In this document: positions 7,386-14,705 of the stretch, piece by piece
Layout: each line of letters starts with the position of its first letter
How positions within the stretch are numbered: position 1 is the first letter of the stretch
NCBI GenBank assembly: GCA_964468375.1
Contig: CAYXUW010000042.1
Location: 1-18,707 of the forward strand
Length of the DNA: 18,707 nucleotides
Reading direction: 5' to 3'
From: CAYXUW01 sp964468375
Lineage (GTDB): Bacteria > Planctomycetota > Phycisphaerae > Sedimentisphaerales > Anaerobacaceae
The notes under the pieces: generated by a model
The model's database searches: none
What the model was told of the DNA's origin: nothing
The model's input: the letters and a program-made list of their open reading frames with translations, nothing else
Translations under genes and position numbers: made by a program

Positions 7386-10300
7386 TTATTTCTTCCCTGC
7401 TTGAGATTTTCGAAGGTCCTGCAGAATGTCTTGGATGCGTTTGTGAATCTCTGGAGTTTGGTGTACGATGAGTCTTTCGTTATAAGCCGAGATGGTTCCT
7501 TCCCCGCCGTTGTTATACCAGCGGTCTGGTTCAACTGTATTAGTTATAAGCTGAGTGAGATGGACTGCGTCAGCTTGGTTATTAGCTAGGTCAGAGACAT
7601 TATAAATTATTGTTTCCAGCTTTGATGAAAGAGAGTCTACCGTTGCTATGCAAATTATTCCGTCCTCGACGGTGTAGTCAAGCTTTGCAAAATCGTTAGA
7701 TGCCGCCTTTAACAAGAGTTTCAAAGCTGTACCGAGTCGAACAGCCGGTATCGGCTCCATAATTATTGGCGTACTCTGGTCAATGTCGGCATTGTCGTAC
7801 AAATCCTGCCAATCGACGAAAACATTCAAAGGCGGGTCGACAGAATGCTTTAGTTTGTCTAATGCCTCCTCAAAAGACATATCCGGTGTAAGTCCTGAGA
7901 GGTCAACAATCTGGTCAAGCTGCTTATAAACAGCTTCGTTAAGCGGGTTTTGTTCCGAAAGAATTTTTGTTGGCTCATATTTTAAGCTCTCGTCCGGCAC
8001 TTTCTTCAGAACGTTGATCTCCATAACCGTTCTGTTATTCTTGCGGATTTCAAACACGAGGCCTTCGTCTTCGTAGGTGAGAAAATCCTTCCACTCGGTT
8101 TCCTTGAGATGAAAGTTATCGCCAAAGGCCTGCTTGATTTTCTGCTCAGAGCTACCCACTCCCAATCCGTTCGTGAATTTGTAGAAAGGGCTGAGCACGG
8201 TAATCTCTTTGACTGAATCGTCAAGGATCCGGAAGGAGACATCGTCAAAACACATGTAATACGTCCTTGGAAGATTATCAAGAGTGTACCGTTCTTTTCC
8301 GTAGAAGATTTCCTTTGGTTTTCCAAGATTTTTCAACACATCGTCTTTGCTCATATCGAACGTATAGTGTCCAACTCGTACCCCAGGCACTATTATTTTG
8401 TCTGCCATGCGGTCCTTAGTAGCGTCAATGAAACTTCTTGGCAGAAGCTCTGTGTCTGCTGTTTCAATCCGAACATCAAATGCCTCCGGGTTTTCATACA
8501 TCAGTCGATATTTCTCAATTTGCGATTTGAATTCATTGAGTTGTTGTAATCTTTCGTCCCTTACGGCTGCTTTTTGTTTGTATTGTGTTCGGGCCAGGTC
8601 CAAATCTGTTTTTCGTGCTTCAGCTTCTTTAAGCATATCCTCCAGCGTTTCAAGCTTGGCTTTAAGCTCTTGGAAGTGTTCTTCTGCTTCTGTAAGGCCG
8701 GTATTATCCCCTTTTTCTTTGAGGTTTTGCATATTGACGAAACGCTGGCTCATTTCCAAAGCAAGCTCATCTCTCTCTTGTTGCAGGCGGTTTAGTCTTT
8801 CGGTAATTGGATCGGGGTAGCTGCGCTCTTCAAGGTCATAGATATTCCATCTATCACAAACTTCACGCAATGACCTCTCTGCCGCATCCAATTCTCTTTG
8901 AATATTGTCTCGCTGAGTGTAGAGCGTTTCCAGTTTAGCGGCGATATTCCTTTTCTTTGTCTTTATATCCGAGAGCTGCTGTTTTTTGCCTTCGCTTGGC
9001 GGCTGATTGGACTTTGGAGATATAACTATCTGGTCAATTGTGTCGCCGTCGAACCAGAACAAAAGCCCTTGTTCGTTATAATGTATCTTTGCGAAATATG
9101 GTTTTCTCCACCAGTTAATCAAGGTTGGTTTTCTAAACAGGAGAACCCGGTTATCGAAACGCTCATCGAAGTTTTCAGCCACTTCTTCCCGAATTGGTTT
9201 GCCGTAGGTGTCAAATACATCCTGTTTTGTCGAAAACATCGATATTCCGGAGGCAAGCTGTCCTTTGAATCCTTTGTTCAGTCTGATTTCATACAAGGTG
9301 TTTTCCTGCAGATTCAGCCAGAAATCCAGCCCATATTTTTTGTTATAGTCGAGGTACCATCCCCCCTTTTCACTTTTTTCTTCGTCGTTGGGTTGTCCTA
9401 ATTTTGATTTTATGAATTCTCCGGTGCATTTGATATTACCGACTACAATGTCATCAAAACCAACACCTTCTTTGACAGTCACACCTTCGTTTAGTTCTGC
9501 ATAGTTGTCCTTTTTATCATCCCGGACTTCTTTCATTACGTAATACCACGGCCTCTGTCCGCGTACGGTGACATCACCACTTATCCACTCCATGAACAGA
9601 TATCTTGTTTCCTGTAATTTTTTAATTACGTATCTGGCTTTAGTCTGGTGACTCGGATGCTGTAGATAGTATTTCTTCCATGTCCACGGCCCGGATGTAG
9701 TGCCGCCTTTGTAAAACTCTAAACCTTTCAGGTAAAGGTCATCATTCCATTTTTTCTCTCCCGGCTCGAAATATTCTATCTTCCGCACAAAATCAACGCT
9801 TCGCCACTTGCCTATCGGATTTTGGCTAACTTTTTTTGATTTGGCAGCTTTTGCCATAGGCAAAAGTGTACAGCCAATGACGATAAGCATTGCAAGACCC
9901 AGAATGCCAAGTTTTGCACTTTTTGGTGTTGGCCTGTCCAGCATTCTTTTAATTCTTCCTTTTAGTGCACTTTTGGATTCCACGACTCCTATGAGGCGCA
10001 GGGACAATGTTGGGCGGTTAAAGGCAATCTTTGCGACGTCTATGAGTGTTTGTGGATACTGCTCAGCCTTGGTTCCCATTGCTACCTGCACGGCTTCATC
10101 AACGGCCTGTTCGCGAGTTCTTCGTATAACAGAGTTTGCTGGCCATAGCAGGGGATTATAGAAATAGATAACTTGCAATACTGTCTGAGCCAGATTTATC
10201 CATAAATCGCCGCGTTTTATATGGGCAAGCTCATGCAGTAAAACTATCCGAAGATGACCAGCGCCGAGTGTCGGTGCCAGATTCTCAGGTACTAAAATCA

Positions 10301-10961
10301 CCGGCCTGAACAATCCGCATACAGCGGGACTGGCGGTATTTGCTGAGACTTTTAAGCTGACTTTGCTCTTTAATCCCATCTGCCCGCAGCAGAACCGAAA
10401 GTTGTCTTTCATTATTTCAGTTGGTTTTTTAGCCTGGGCAACAAGTCCACAGACGAAAATTACTCGCTGCAGCAACAGCAATCCCATCGCCAGTACTACA
10501 ATTGCCCAAACCAAAAACGCGATTCCCTGCCAGGTTAATATCACCGGTGATGCAACCGGCAAGATTTCAGCTTTGACGGCTATAGGCACAGTAACTTGCG
10601 GAGGAGTTACTATCGTAACTGCCGGTGGTATATCTGTTGCTGCAGAGGTTTCCGTAACTGTTATCTCCGGCAAATTGATGGGTTGCGCTATAGTATTTGT
10701 ATTACTTATTTTCACACCTGCCAGTTCATCACCGAACCAAGAACCAAGACTAAAAGGCGATGACAAGGTCGTTGGTAAAATCAGTTTTATAAGAACCAGC
10801 ATCCAGAGCCAGTAGCGGACGACCGCCCGAACTTTTTTTCTCATAAGTAAGTCAGCCAGTAGCAAAACTGCTATCAGCAGACCGGATTGTATTAGCATCG
10901 GCAGAGCAAATTCCACAAAGCTGTATCCGGCAGAATTGATTTGTTCTAAAATCGTATTCAT
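7386..10961 (-). CDS. BlaR1-like M56 metallopeptidase with giant STN-containing C-terminus
   Basis: Membrane sensor-protease of the BlaR1/MecR1 type, expected to inactivate the BlaI repressor encoded just upstream. Domains in order: transmembrane helices at about 20-40, 46-63 and 144-172; M56 zinc protease with HELAH (243-247) and REQAVDEA (283-290); another helix at about 350-371. The rest, over 800 residues, should lie outside the membrane. It comprises a GKWRSVDF...GPWTWKK...Y domain (380-480) known from other BlaR1-like proteins, two regions of LGxP-type beta-alpha units (505-650 and 855-985), a long coiled coil between them (about 655-825), and an STN/secretin-like domain (about 1010-1185) of a kind common in planctomycetes. 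The penicillin-binding SxxK/SxN/KTG sensor of true BlaR1 is not seen, so the signal is unknown and beta-lactam sensing is unlikely. GGAGGA lies 6 bases before the ATG. Confidence 0.85.
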   Translation of the reverse strand: MNTILEQINSAGYSFVEFALPMLIQSGLLIAVLLLADLLMRKKVRAVVRYWLWMLVLIKLILPTTLSSPFSLGSWFGDELAGVKISNTNTIAQPINLPEITVTETSAATDIPPAVTIVTPPQVTVPIAVKAEILPVASPVILTWQGIAFLVWAIVVLAMGLLLLQRVIFVCGLVAQAKKPTEIMKDNFRFCCGQMGLKSKVSLKVSANTASPAVCGLFRPVILVPENLAPTLGAGHLRIVLLHELAHIKRGDLWINLAQTVLQVIYFYNPLLWPANSVIRRTREQAVDEAVQVAMGTKAEQYPQTLIDVAKIAFNRPTLSLRLIGVVESKSALKGRIKRMLDRPTPKSAKLGILGLAMLIVIGCTLLPMAKAAKSKKVSQNPIGKWRSVDFVRKIEYFEPGEKKWNDDLYLKGLEFYKGGTTSGPWTWKKYYLQHPSHQTKARYVIKKLQETRYLFMEWISGDVTVRGQRPWYYVMKEVRDDKKDNYAELNEGVTVKEGVGFDDIVVGNIKCTGEFIKSKLGQPNDEEKSEKGGWYLDYNKKYGLDFWLNLQENTLYEIRLNKGFKGQLASGISMFSTKQDVFDTYGKPIREEVAENFDERFDNRVLLFRKPTLINWWRKPYFAKIHYNEQGLLFWFDGDTIDQIVISPKSNQPPSEGKKQQLSDIKTKKRNIAAKLETLYTQRDNIQRELDAAERSLREVCDRWNIYDLEERSYPDPITERLNRLQQERDELALEMSQRFVNMQNLKEKGDNTGLTEAEEHFQELKAKLETLEDMLKEAEARKTDLDLARTQYKQKAAVRDERLQQLNEFKSQIEKYRLMYENPEAFDVRIETADTELLPRSFIDATKDRMADKIIVPGVRVGHYTFDMSKDDVLKNLGKPKEIFYGKERYTLDNLPRTYYMCFDDVSFRILDDSVKEITVLSPFYKFTNGLGVGSSEQKIKQAFGDNFHLKETEWKDFLTYEDEGLVFEIRKNNRTVMEINVLKKVPDESLKYEPTKILSEQNPLNEAVYKQLDQIVDLSGLTPDMSFEEALDKLKHSVDPPLNVFVDWQDLYDNADIDQSTPIIMEPIPAVRLGTALKLLLKAASNDFAKLDYTVEDGIICIATVDSLSSKLETIIYNVSDLANNQADAVHLTQLITNTVEPDRWYNNGGEGTISAYNERLIVHQTPEIHKRIQDILQDLRKSQAGKK

Positions 10962-10975
10962 TGTTTATCCTCCGC

Positions 10976-11386
10976 TCATTGAGTTGTTTTTCGCCTTTTA
11001 TTTTTTGCCTTTACCTTTTTGTTTTTTATCATCACTTCCAGCTCAGTTAACTGGTCTTTGGAAAGCTTATCGCTGTCAAGCATAAACTGCATCATTGGAG
11101 TGAAAGCGCCGTCGAAAGCCCTTTTTACTGTTCTCATAATTTCGCTGTGTTGAGCTTCCTTCCTTGTGATGGCAGCGCTATATAGAATAAGGTTTCGGAT
11201 TCTTTCTGTTTTGAGCAGACCTTTTGCAGCCATCCGGTCCATCATTGTTTTGACGGTGCTATAGGTCCAGGCCTTTTCGCCATGCAGCATTTCCTGAACC
11301 GTTGGGGCGGCGCAGGGCTGGTTGTCCCAGACAGCCTGGATAATTGCCCATTCGCCTTCGGTAAGGTCATGTTTTTTCTTAGCCAT
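10976..11386 (-). CDS. blaI: BlaI/MecI/CopY-family transcriptional repressor
   Basis: Cytoplasmic winged-helix repressor, expected to bind as a dimer to TACA-N2-TGTA dyads. Residues 7-72 form the winged helix: LTEGEWAIIQAVW, then TVQEML and WTYSTVKTMMDRMAAKGLL, the family's recognition-helix signature. The C-terminal dimerisation part spans about 73-120 and ends in a strongly basic tail (KNKKVKAKNKRRKTTQ). The 136 residues are typical (about 120-130). The Asn-Phe cleavage pair known in staphylococcal BlaI/MecI is not present, so any proteolytic inactivation must use another site. GGAGGT (11391-11396) sits 4 bases before the ATG. The gene precedes the blaR1-like gene by 14 bases, with that gene's ribosome site in the gap, so they form one transcription unit. 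A matching operator lies in its own promoter. The symbol reflects family, not a proven role in resistance. Confidence 0.93.
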   Translation of the reverse strand: MAKKKHDLTEGEWAIIQAVWDNQPCAAPTVQEMLHGEKAWTYSTVKTMMDRMAAKGLLKTERIRNLILYSAAITRKEAQHSEIMRTVKRAFDGAFTPMMQFMLDSDKLSKDQLTELEVMIKNKKVKAKNKRRKTTQ

Positions 11387-11407
11387 AAAAACCTCCTTTT
11401 TCTTTAA

Positions 11408-11436
11408 CTATTACGAGACTACTCTACAGTTGTAAA
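11408..11436 (-). promoter_or_regulatory. Candidate promoter of the blaI-blaR1 pair
   Basis: On the minus strand TTTACA (11431-11436; five of six consensus bases) is followed after 17 bases by a weaker TAATAG (11408-11413). An A/T-rich block at about 11441-11475 lies directly upstream and could act as an UP element. The predicted start falls about 12 to 15 bases before the blaI ribosome site. The -10 is weak, so the exact hexamers are uncertain. Confidence 0.45.
11425..11434. promoter_or_regulatory. BlaI/CopY-type operator TACA-GT-TGTA
   Basis: A perfect dyad TACAGTTGTA, matching the TACA-N2-TGTA core known for BlaI, MecI and CopY repressors. It lies 39 bases upstream of the blaI start codon and overlaps the proposed -35 element, the geometry expected for autorepression. 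Only one such site was noticed in the window by eye. Confidence 0.65.
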
Positions 11437-11609
11437 GATTGCAAGGAAAAAGTAAAGTTTTTAAAAAAAATTTTCAAGTTAGGCAAATTGGGTTAAATCC
11501 CTGCTAATCAGCCAAAAATCGGTCGCAGAGTTTGTTTTCAATGCAGCAGGATCGAAAATCATGTAGGTAGGTTACTAATAGATAAAGGCGCTTTGCAAAT
11601 AGCATACTT

Positions 11610-12566
11610 TCATAATGCGCTCGCGATAAGTTCAAATTCTGCTAAAGCTTTGGCCTCGGCTTCGCGGGCTTTTTGAAGAGATTGCGCTGCTTTGTTAAGA
11701 TGCCCTCGGTCAGTGATTGCCACTTCGAAGTCGGCAGGGTTGAATTTGAATAATTCCTTCAGTTGGCTGAGCTGCTGCGCGACGATTTCTAAGTGCTGAA
11801 TTGCTTTATCAAACAAAGTCTTGTTATCTGAGTTGATTCTTTCTTTTGCTTCTTTCAGGAACGCAGATGCATTTTGCCGGCATTCGGCCCAAACCTGTGC
11901 GTTAAACGCCATCCCACCCTTGCTTACCGGTCTTTTGCCCAGTGCCTTTATCCACTGGTCATATCCTTCTAATCCGCACTTATAGAATCTTTCCAGAACG
12001 TATCGAGCGGGTTCTTTGCTGTGCTCGACTGCAAACTCAAGCCCCTGCCGGATTGTTTGCTTATCATCAGCAGCTTCTGCGGGGGAGATAATATGGATTT
12101 GAAGCACACCTATCTCCGAGTTTCCTAATTCGTTCCAGGGTTTATTTCCGTATTCCTGCTCGCAGCCTGAATACAGATAACCCGTTTCATCGTATCCGTA
12201 AATAATATAGTATTCGGGTATGTCCATTTCCCAGCCGTAACATGGAAGTTTCTGGTCGATAGCTTTTTTAACCAACTCCCAAATAGCTTTTTGCTTTTCA
12301 GCAAAAGTTTTCTCATTCTTGAAGGTGCTCAATGTTTGAATATTACAGCCGACATTCTGGGCTAGCTCGTATATCTTTTCCTTATTCCACGCTGTCGGAC
12401 CGCTTGGACAGATATCCTGATGGATATTGAGCGCAAAAGCATGTCCGCTTGCTCCGTACAGCCACCCATCCGTCACGTTGATATCCAGATAATTCAGGCA
12501 GGACTTAAGACATGCCATATCAGTAACCCATCGTCCCTCATATTTTAGATTATCGAGTTTTTTCAT
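11610..12566 (-). CDS. Uncharacterised protein with BtrH/C39-like N-terminal domain
   Basis: A 318-residue protein with no signal peptide or transmembrane helix. The N-terminal half (about 1-160) resembles BtrH_N/papain-like C39 folds: a Cys near the start (C19, in DMACLKSCLNYL), a GASGHAFAL segment (38-46), CPSGP (53-57), then PCYGWEMDIPEYYIIYGYDETGYLY-type strands (split here: PCYGWEMD at 108-115, YYIIYGYDETG at 119-129). In such folds a late 'H-x-x-x-x-x-G-Y' strand carries the catalytic His; here the His position is occupied by Glu/Tyr, so enzymatic activity is doubtful. The C-terminal half (about 170-318) is helical, with a possible coiled coil at 245-315. The start has only a weak ribosome site. 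It stands alone, 223 bases upstream of blaI and divergent from the tRNA gene. The function is unknown; family membership is my recognition by pattern only. Confidence 0.7.
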   Translation of the reverse strand: MKKLDNLKYEGRWVTDMACLKSCLNYLDINVTDGWLYGASGHAFALNIHQDICPSGPTAWNKEKIYELAQNVGCNIQTLSTFKNEKTFAEKQKAIWELVKKAIDQKLPCYGWEMDIPEYYIIYGYDETGYLYSGCEQEYGNKPWNELGNSEIGVLQIHIISPAEAADDKQTIRQGLEFAVEHSKEPARYVLERFYKCGLEGYDQWIKALGKRPVSKGGMAFNAQVWAECRQNASAFLKEAKERINSDNKTLFDKAIQHLEIVAQQLSQLKELFKFNPADFEVAITDRGHLNKAAQSLQKAREAEAKALAEFELIASAL

Positions 12567-12655
12567 ATTTCAATCCCGAATCAATGATACATTTTTTTCA
12601 GTGCTCATCAAAGGAGATTTTGGTTAATCCAGCATGTTTGTTTGCCTGAAAATGC

Positions 12656-12684
12656 TTGACGTAAAGGTGCCAATTGGTGATAAT
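12656..12684 (+). promoter_or_regulatory. Promoter of the tRNA-Leu gene
   Basis: TTGACG (12656-12661) and GATAAT (12679-12684), each five of six to consensus, with a 17-base spacer. Transcription would begin near 12691, a few bases before the mature tRNA 5' end at 12695. Confidence 0.65.
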
Positions 12685-12694
12685 TCTCCCTGCT

Positions 12695-12778
12695 GCGGAT
12701 GTGGCGGAACTGGCAGACGCGCAGGCTTCAGGTGCCTGTGGGCTTCGGCCCGTGGAGGTTCGACTCCTCTCATCCGCA
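12695..12778 (+). tRNA. tRNA-Leu (anticodon CAG)
   Basis: The 7-bp acceptor stem GCGGATG pairs with CATCCGC, followed by discriminator A (12778). The D arm follows the stem. The anticodon stem CAGGC/GCCTG encloses loop TTCAGGT with anticodon CAG at 12729-12731. A long variable arm GGGC-TTCG-GCCC marks a class II tRNA, and the T arm holds GGTTCGACTCC. Leucine is set by the anticodon, which reads CUG. The 3' CCA is not encoded (the sequence continues ATTTAT), so it must be added by a nucleotidyltransferase. Confidence 0.96.
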
Positions 12779-12909
12779 TTTATAAGATGCTGTGATGTGC
12801 ATCGGGGGGAAACTGCGTTTTTTTCAGTGGTTTAGGCTCAATCTTCTGTCATTTCGATATTCAGTACCCGAGACTAACGAAAATAGTGCTTACAGGCCGA
12901 TAATTAAAT

Positions 12910-12957
12910 GGATAAGCAGGAGATTTATCCTGTTCTTTGCAGGATTTTTCGTCCTGC
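12910..12957 (+). promoter_or_regulatory. Overlapping, mutually exclusive hairpins before a membrane protein gene
   Basis: Four complementary arms occur in a row: GCAGGA (12916-12921), TCCTGT (12928-12933), GCAGGA (12939-12944) and TCCTGC (12952-12957). Arm 1 can pair with 2 and 3 with 4, or 2 with 3, or 1 with 4. GGATAA (12910-12915) can also pair with TTATCC (12925-12930). No T-run follows. The ribosome site AAAGG of the next gene begins six bases after the last arm. Confidence 0.4.
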
Positions 12958-12973
12958 GGGTTAAAGGTACGAT

Positions 12974-13786
12974 ATGTTTGAAATCGCCAGATATTTAGAA
13001 CAAATGGCGGTGCGGTTCAGCCCTGTGATTTTAGTCGGGCCGGGATTGGTAATGGTTTTACTCGGCTTATTTGTCTGGCTTGGCGGGCTGGGATTTCGAA
13101 GAGTTCTTTTTGCAATTTTAGGTGCTGTTAGCGGCGGTGCCTGCGGATTTTTCATAACCGCCCATAGCGCCTGGTTGGCGGTTATTTTAGCTTGTGTTGT
13201 TGCACTTATCGCAATAATGTTTGAAAAGGTGTTTATAGTAATACTGGCAGCAGTTCTGGCGGCTGTTTTTTGCTTTGCTGTTTTGGCCGGGCCGTATATC
13301 GAAAGCGAGCGGATGGTTGCTTCTGCGAGCCGCGACAAAACACAAAACAGAGCAGAGTTAAGTATTCAGCAGAGTAAAGAAATAATGGGAGAATACGTAG
13401 TGGGTTCTGTAACCGAGATAAAGCAGCTTCTTTTTCATATGCCGGTGCACAAATTGGCAATAATGGCGGTATTGGCGGTGGTTTGTATAGTGGTGGGCTC
13501 TTATCAGTGGCGATTAACTTCTGCTTTCTGCTGTGCGGCCTTGGGGACATCGCTTATTTTTGCAGGTATGATTTTGCTGTTATTGTATAAAGGTGCCGCA
13601 CCCATCAGTAGAATTCTTCAAAACCATTCGTTTTATCTGAGTGTGTTTGCGGCAATGACCGTTTTCGGTATGGCCGAGCAGCTGTTGCTGTGCCCGGGCG
13701 TTAAAAGAAAATCAGCAGACGAAAAGAAAACTGATGAGGAAAAAAAAGAGCCGGAGAAGTCGACAGAGGGCTGGCGAAATAGATAA
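12974..13786 (+). CDS. Multi-pass membrane protein, DUF4203-like
   Basis: A 270-residue integral membrane protein of unknown function. Hydrophobic segments lie at about 17-38, 43-61, 66-82, 85-106, 159-176, 182-204 and 220-238, giving roughly seven passes. A polar loop of about 50 residues separates the first four from the last three, and a highly charged tail (244-270, KKTDEEKKEPEKS) probably lies in the cytoplasm. Glycine-rich helices such as FAILGAVSGGACGFF recall the DUF4203/TMEM198-like group. AAAGG (12963-12967) is well placed before the ATG. It is followed after 41 bases by another membrane protein with the same kind of helices, suggesting the two are co-transcribed and may act together. 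No catalytic or transport motif was seen. Confidence 0.82.
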   Translation: MFEIARYLEQMAVRFSPVILVGPGLVMVLLGLFVWLGGLGFRRVLFAILGAVSGGACGFFITAHSAWLAVILACVVALIAIMFEKVFIVILAAVLAAVFCFAVLAGPYIESERMVASASRDKTQNRAELSIQQSKEIMGEYVVGSVTEIKQLLFHMPVHKLAIMAVLAVVCIVVGSYQWRLTSAFCCAALGTSLIFAGMILLLLYKGAAPISRILQNHSFYLSVFAAMTVFGMAEQLLLCPGVKRKSADEKKTDEEKKEPEKSTEGWRNR

Positions 13787-13827
13787 TCAATTACAGTTAA
13801 CTAACTGAAATAAGGTTAAGGAGAAAA

Positions 13828-14517
13828 ATGTTAGAGCATTTAATGATACTCGCACAAATGGCGGAAAGCCCAGAGGAGCCGCTTTTCAGTATGCAGGCCC
13901 TTCTTGATTCGGTTTGGGAACAGGCGACATCGCTGTCGTGGCTTCAGGCGGTTGTCGCCATCTCATTCGGGGTGGTGTATCTGCTTTACGGCTGGCGCAT
14001 TTTTAAGGTGCTGGTCGTTATCTGCTTCGGTCTCGTGGGTTTGTTTGCGGGCATTAAAATCGGCGCGCAATTTGATGCGCGAATTTTGGGCGGCATAGTC
14101 GGCCTCTCGCTTTTGGCGGGAATATCGGTGCCCCTGATGCGCTGGGCCGTCAGTATACTGGGGGCTATTGCGGGCGGTGTTTTGGCCGGCGGTGTTTGGT
14201 ATGCCGTTGGACTGCCGGAGGAGTATATACTTGCAGGTGCTATTATAGGCATTGTTGCAGGCGGTATGATTTCATTTATTATTTTCAAAATCGCCGTTAT
14301 GCTCTTTACGAGTCTCGGAGGCGGCACGCTCATCGTAATGGGTATGCTGTCGCTGCTCCATCAATACGAAAGCGTCCAGGAGCCTCCGACCGAAAGCATA
14401 AAAACGATGTTCTACAGCCACCAGTGGTTCTTACCAGTTTTGCTGCTGGTGCCTACCTTTATCGGCGTAATGCTGCAAAACAAATTCATTAAGGGCTATA
14501 AAAGCTGGAGCGTCTAA
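13828..14517 (+). CDS. Multi-pass membrane protein, DUF4203/TMEM198-like
   Basis: A 229-residue membrane protein of unknown function. After an amphipathic N-terminus of about 37 residues there are hydrophobic segments at roughly 38-54, 58-77, 84-101, 105-127, 131-155, 158-178 and 200-216. Glycine-rich helices (VVICFGLVGLFAGIKIG, AGAIIGIVAGGMISFIIFK) match the style of DUF4203/TMEM198-like proteins and of the gene just upstream, so the two are likely distant paralogues. AAGGAG lies 5 bases before the ATG. It differs from its neighbour in lacking the charged tail and the large central loop. It ends 188 bases before ffh, and a separate promoter seems to lie in that gap, so it probably belongs with the upstream gene. 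Confidence 0.82.
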   Translation: MLEHLMILAQMAESPEEPLFSMQALLDSVWEQATSLSWLQAVVAISFGVVYLLYGWRIFKVLVVICFGLVGLFAGIKIGAQFDARILGGIVGLSLLAGISVPLMRWAVSILGAIAGGVLAGGVWYAVGLPEEYILAGAIIGIVAGGMISFIIFKIAVMLFTSLGGGTLIVMGMLSLLHQYESVQEPPTESIKTMFYSHQWFLPVLLLVPTFIGVMLQNKFIKGYKSWSV

Positions 14518-14597
14518 AGCCCGCCGGATTGCCCTTTTATCCGTCAATTCTCATTAGTTGCGGCGTTTGACCGTAGCGGCGGTTGGTGATTTTGCCC

Positions 14598-14653
14598 TTG
14601 CAAAAGCGTTTAAATTCTTTACAATCTTGGGTTTGGCGCAGGAGCTTTGCGCT
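14598..14653 (+). promoter_or_regulatory. Candidate ffh promoter and leader hairpin
   Basis: TTGCAA (14598-14603) and TACAAT (14620-14625) are 16 bases apart, a moderate match to consensus. The predicted start near 14632 gives a leader of about 74 bases. The leader opens with a small hairpin, GGCGCA (14635-14640) pairing with TGCGCT (14648-14653), including one G-T pair. No T-run follows. Confidence 0.45.
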
Positions 14654-14705
14654 GAAATAAGCCCTTAAATGCGAGGTAAACGGTAAAAACTGCAGGTAAA
14701 AAACA

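Noticed and set aside
8398..8820. Ser-rich open frame on the plus strand inside the blaR1-like gene
   Set aside because: It is the antisense of the coiled-coil coding region, with no ribosome site and no recognisable protein features.
11456..11475. A/T-rich run as a terminator
   Set aside because: It is a run of T then A without a GC stem; its position upstream of the blaI promoter fits an UP-like element better.
12792..12998. Possible 68-residue ORF downstream of the tRNA
   Set aside because: No ribosome site or family features; it overlaps the hairpin region and the start of the membrane protein gene in another frame.
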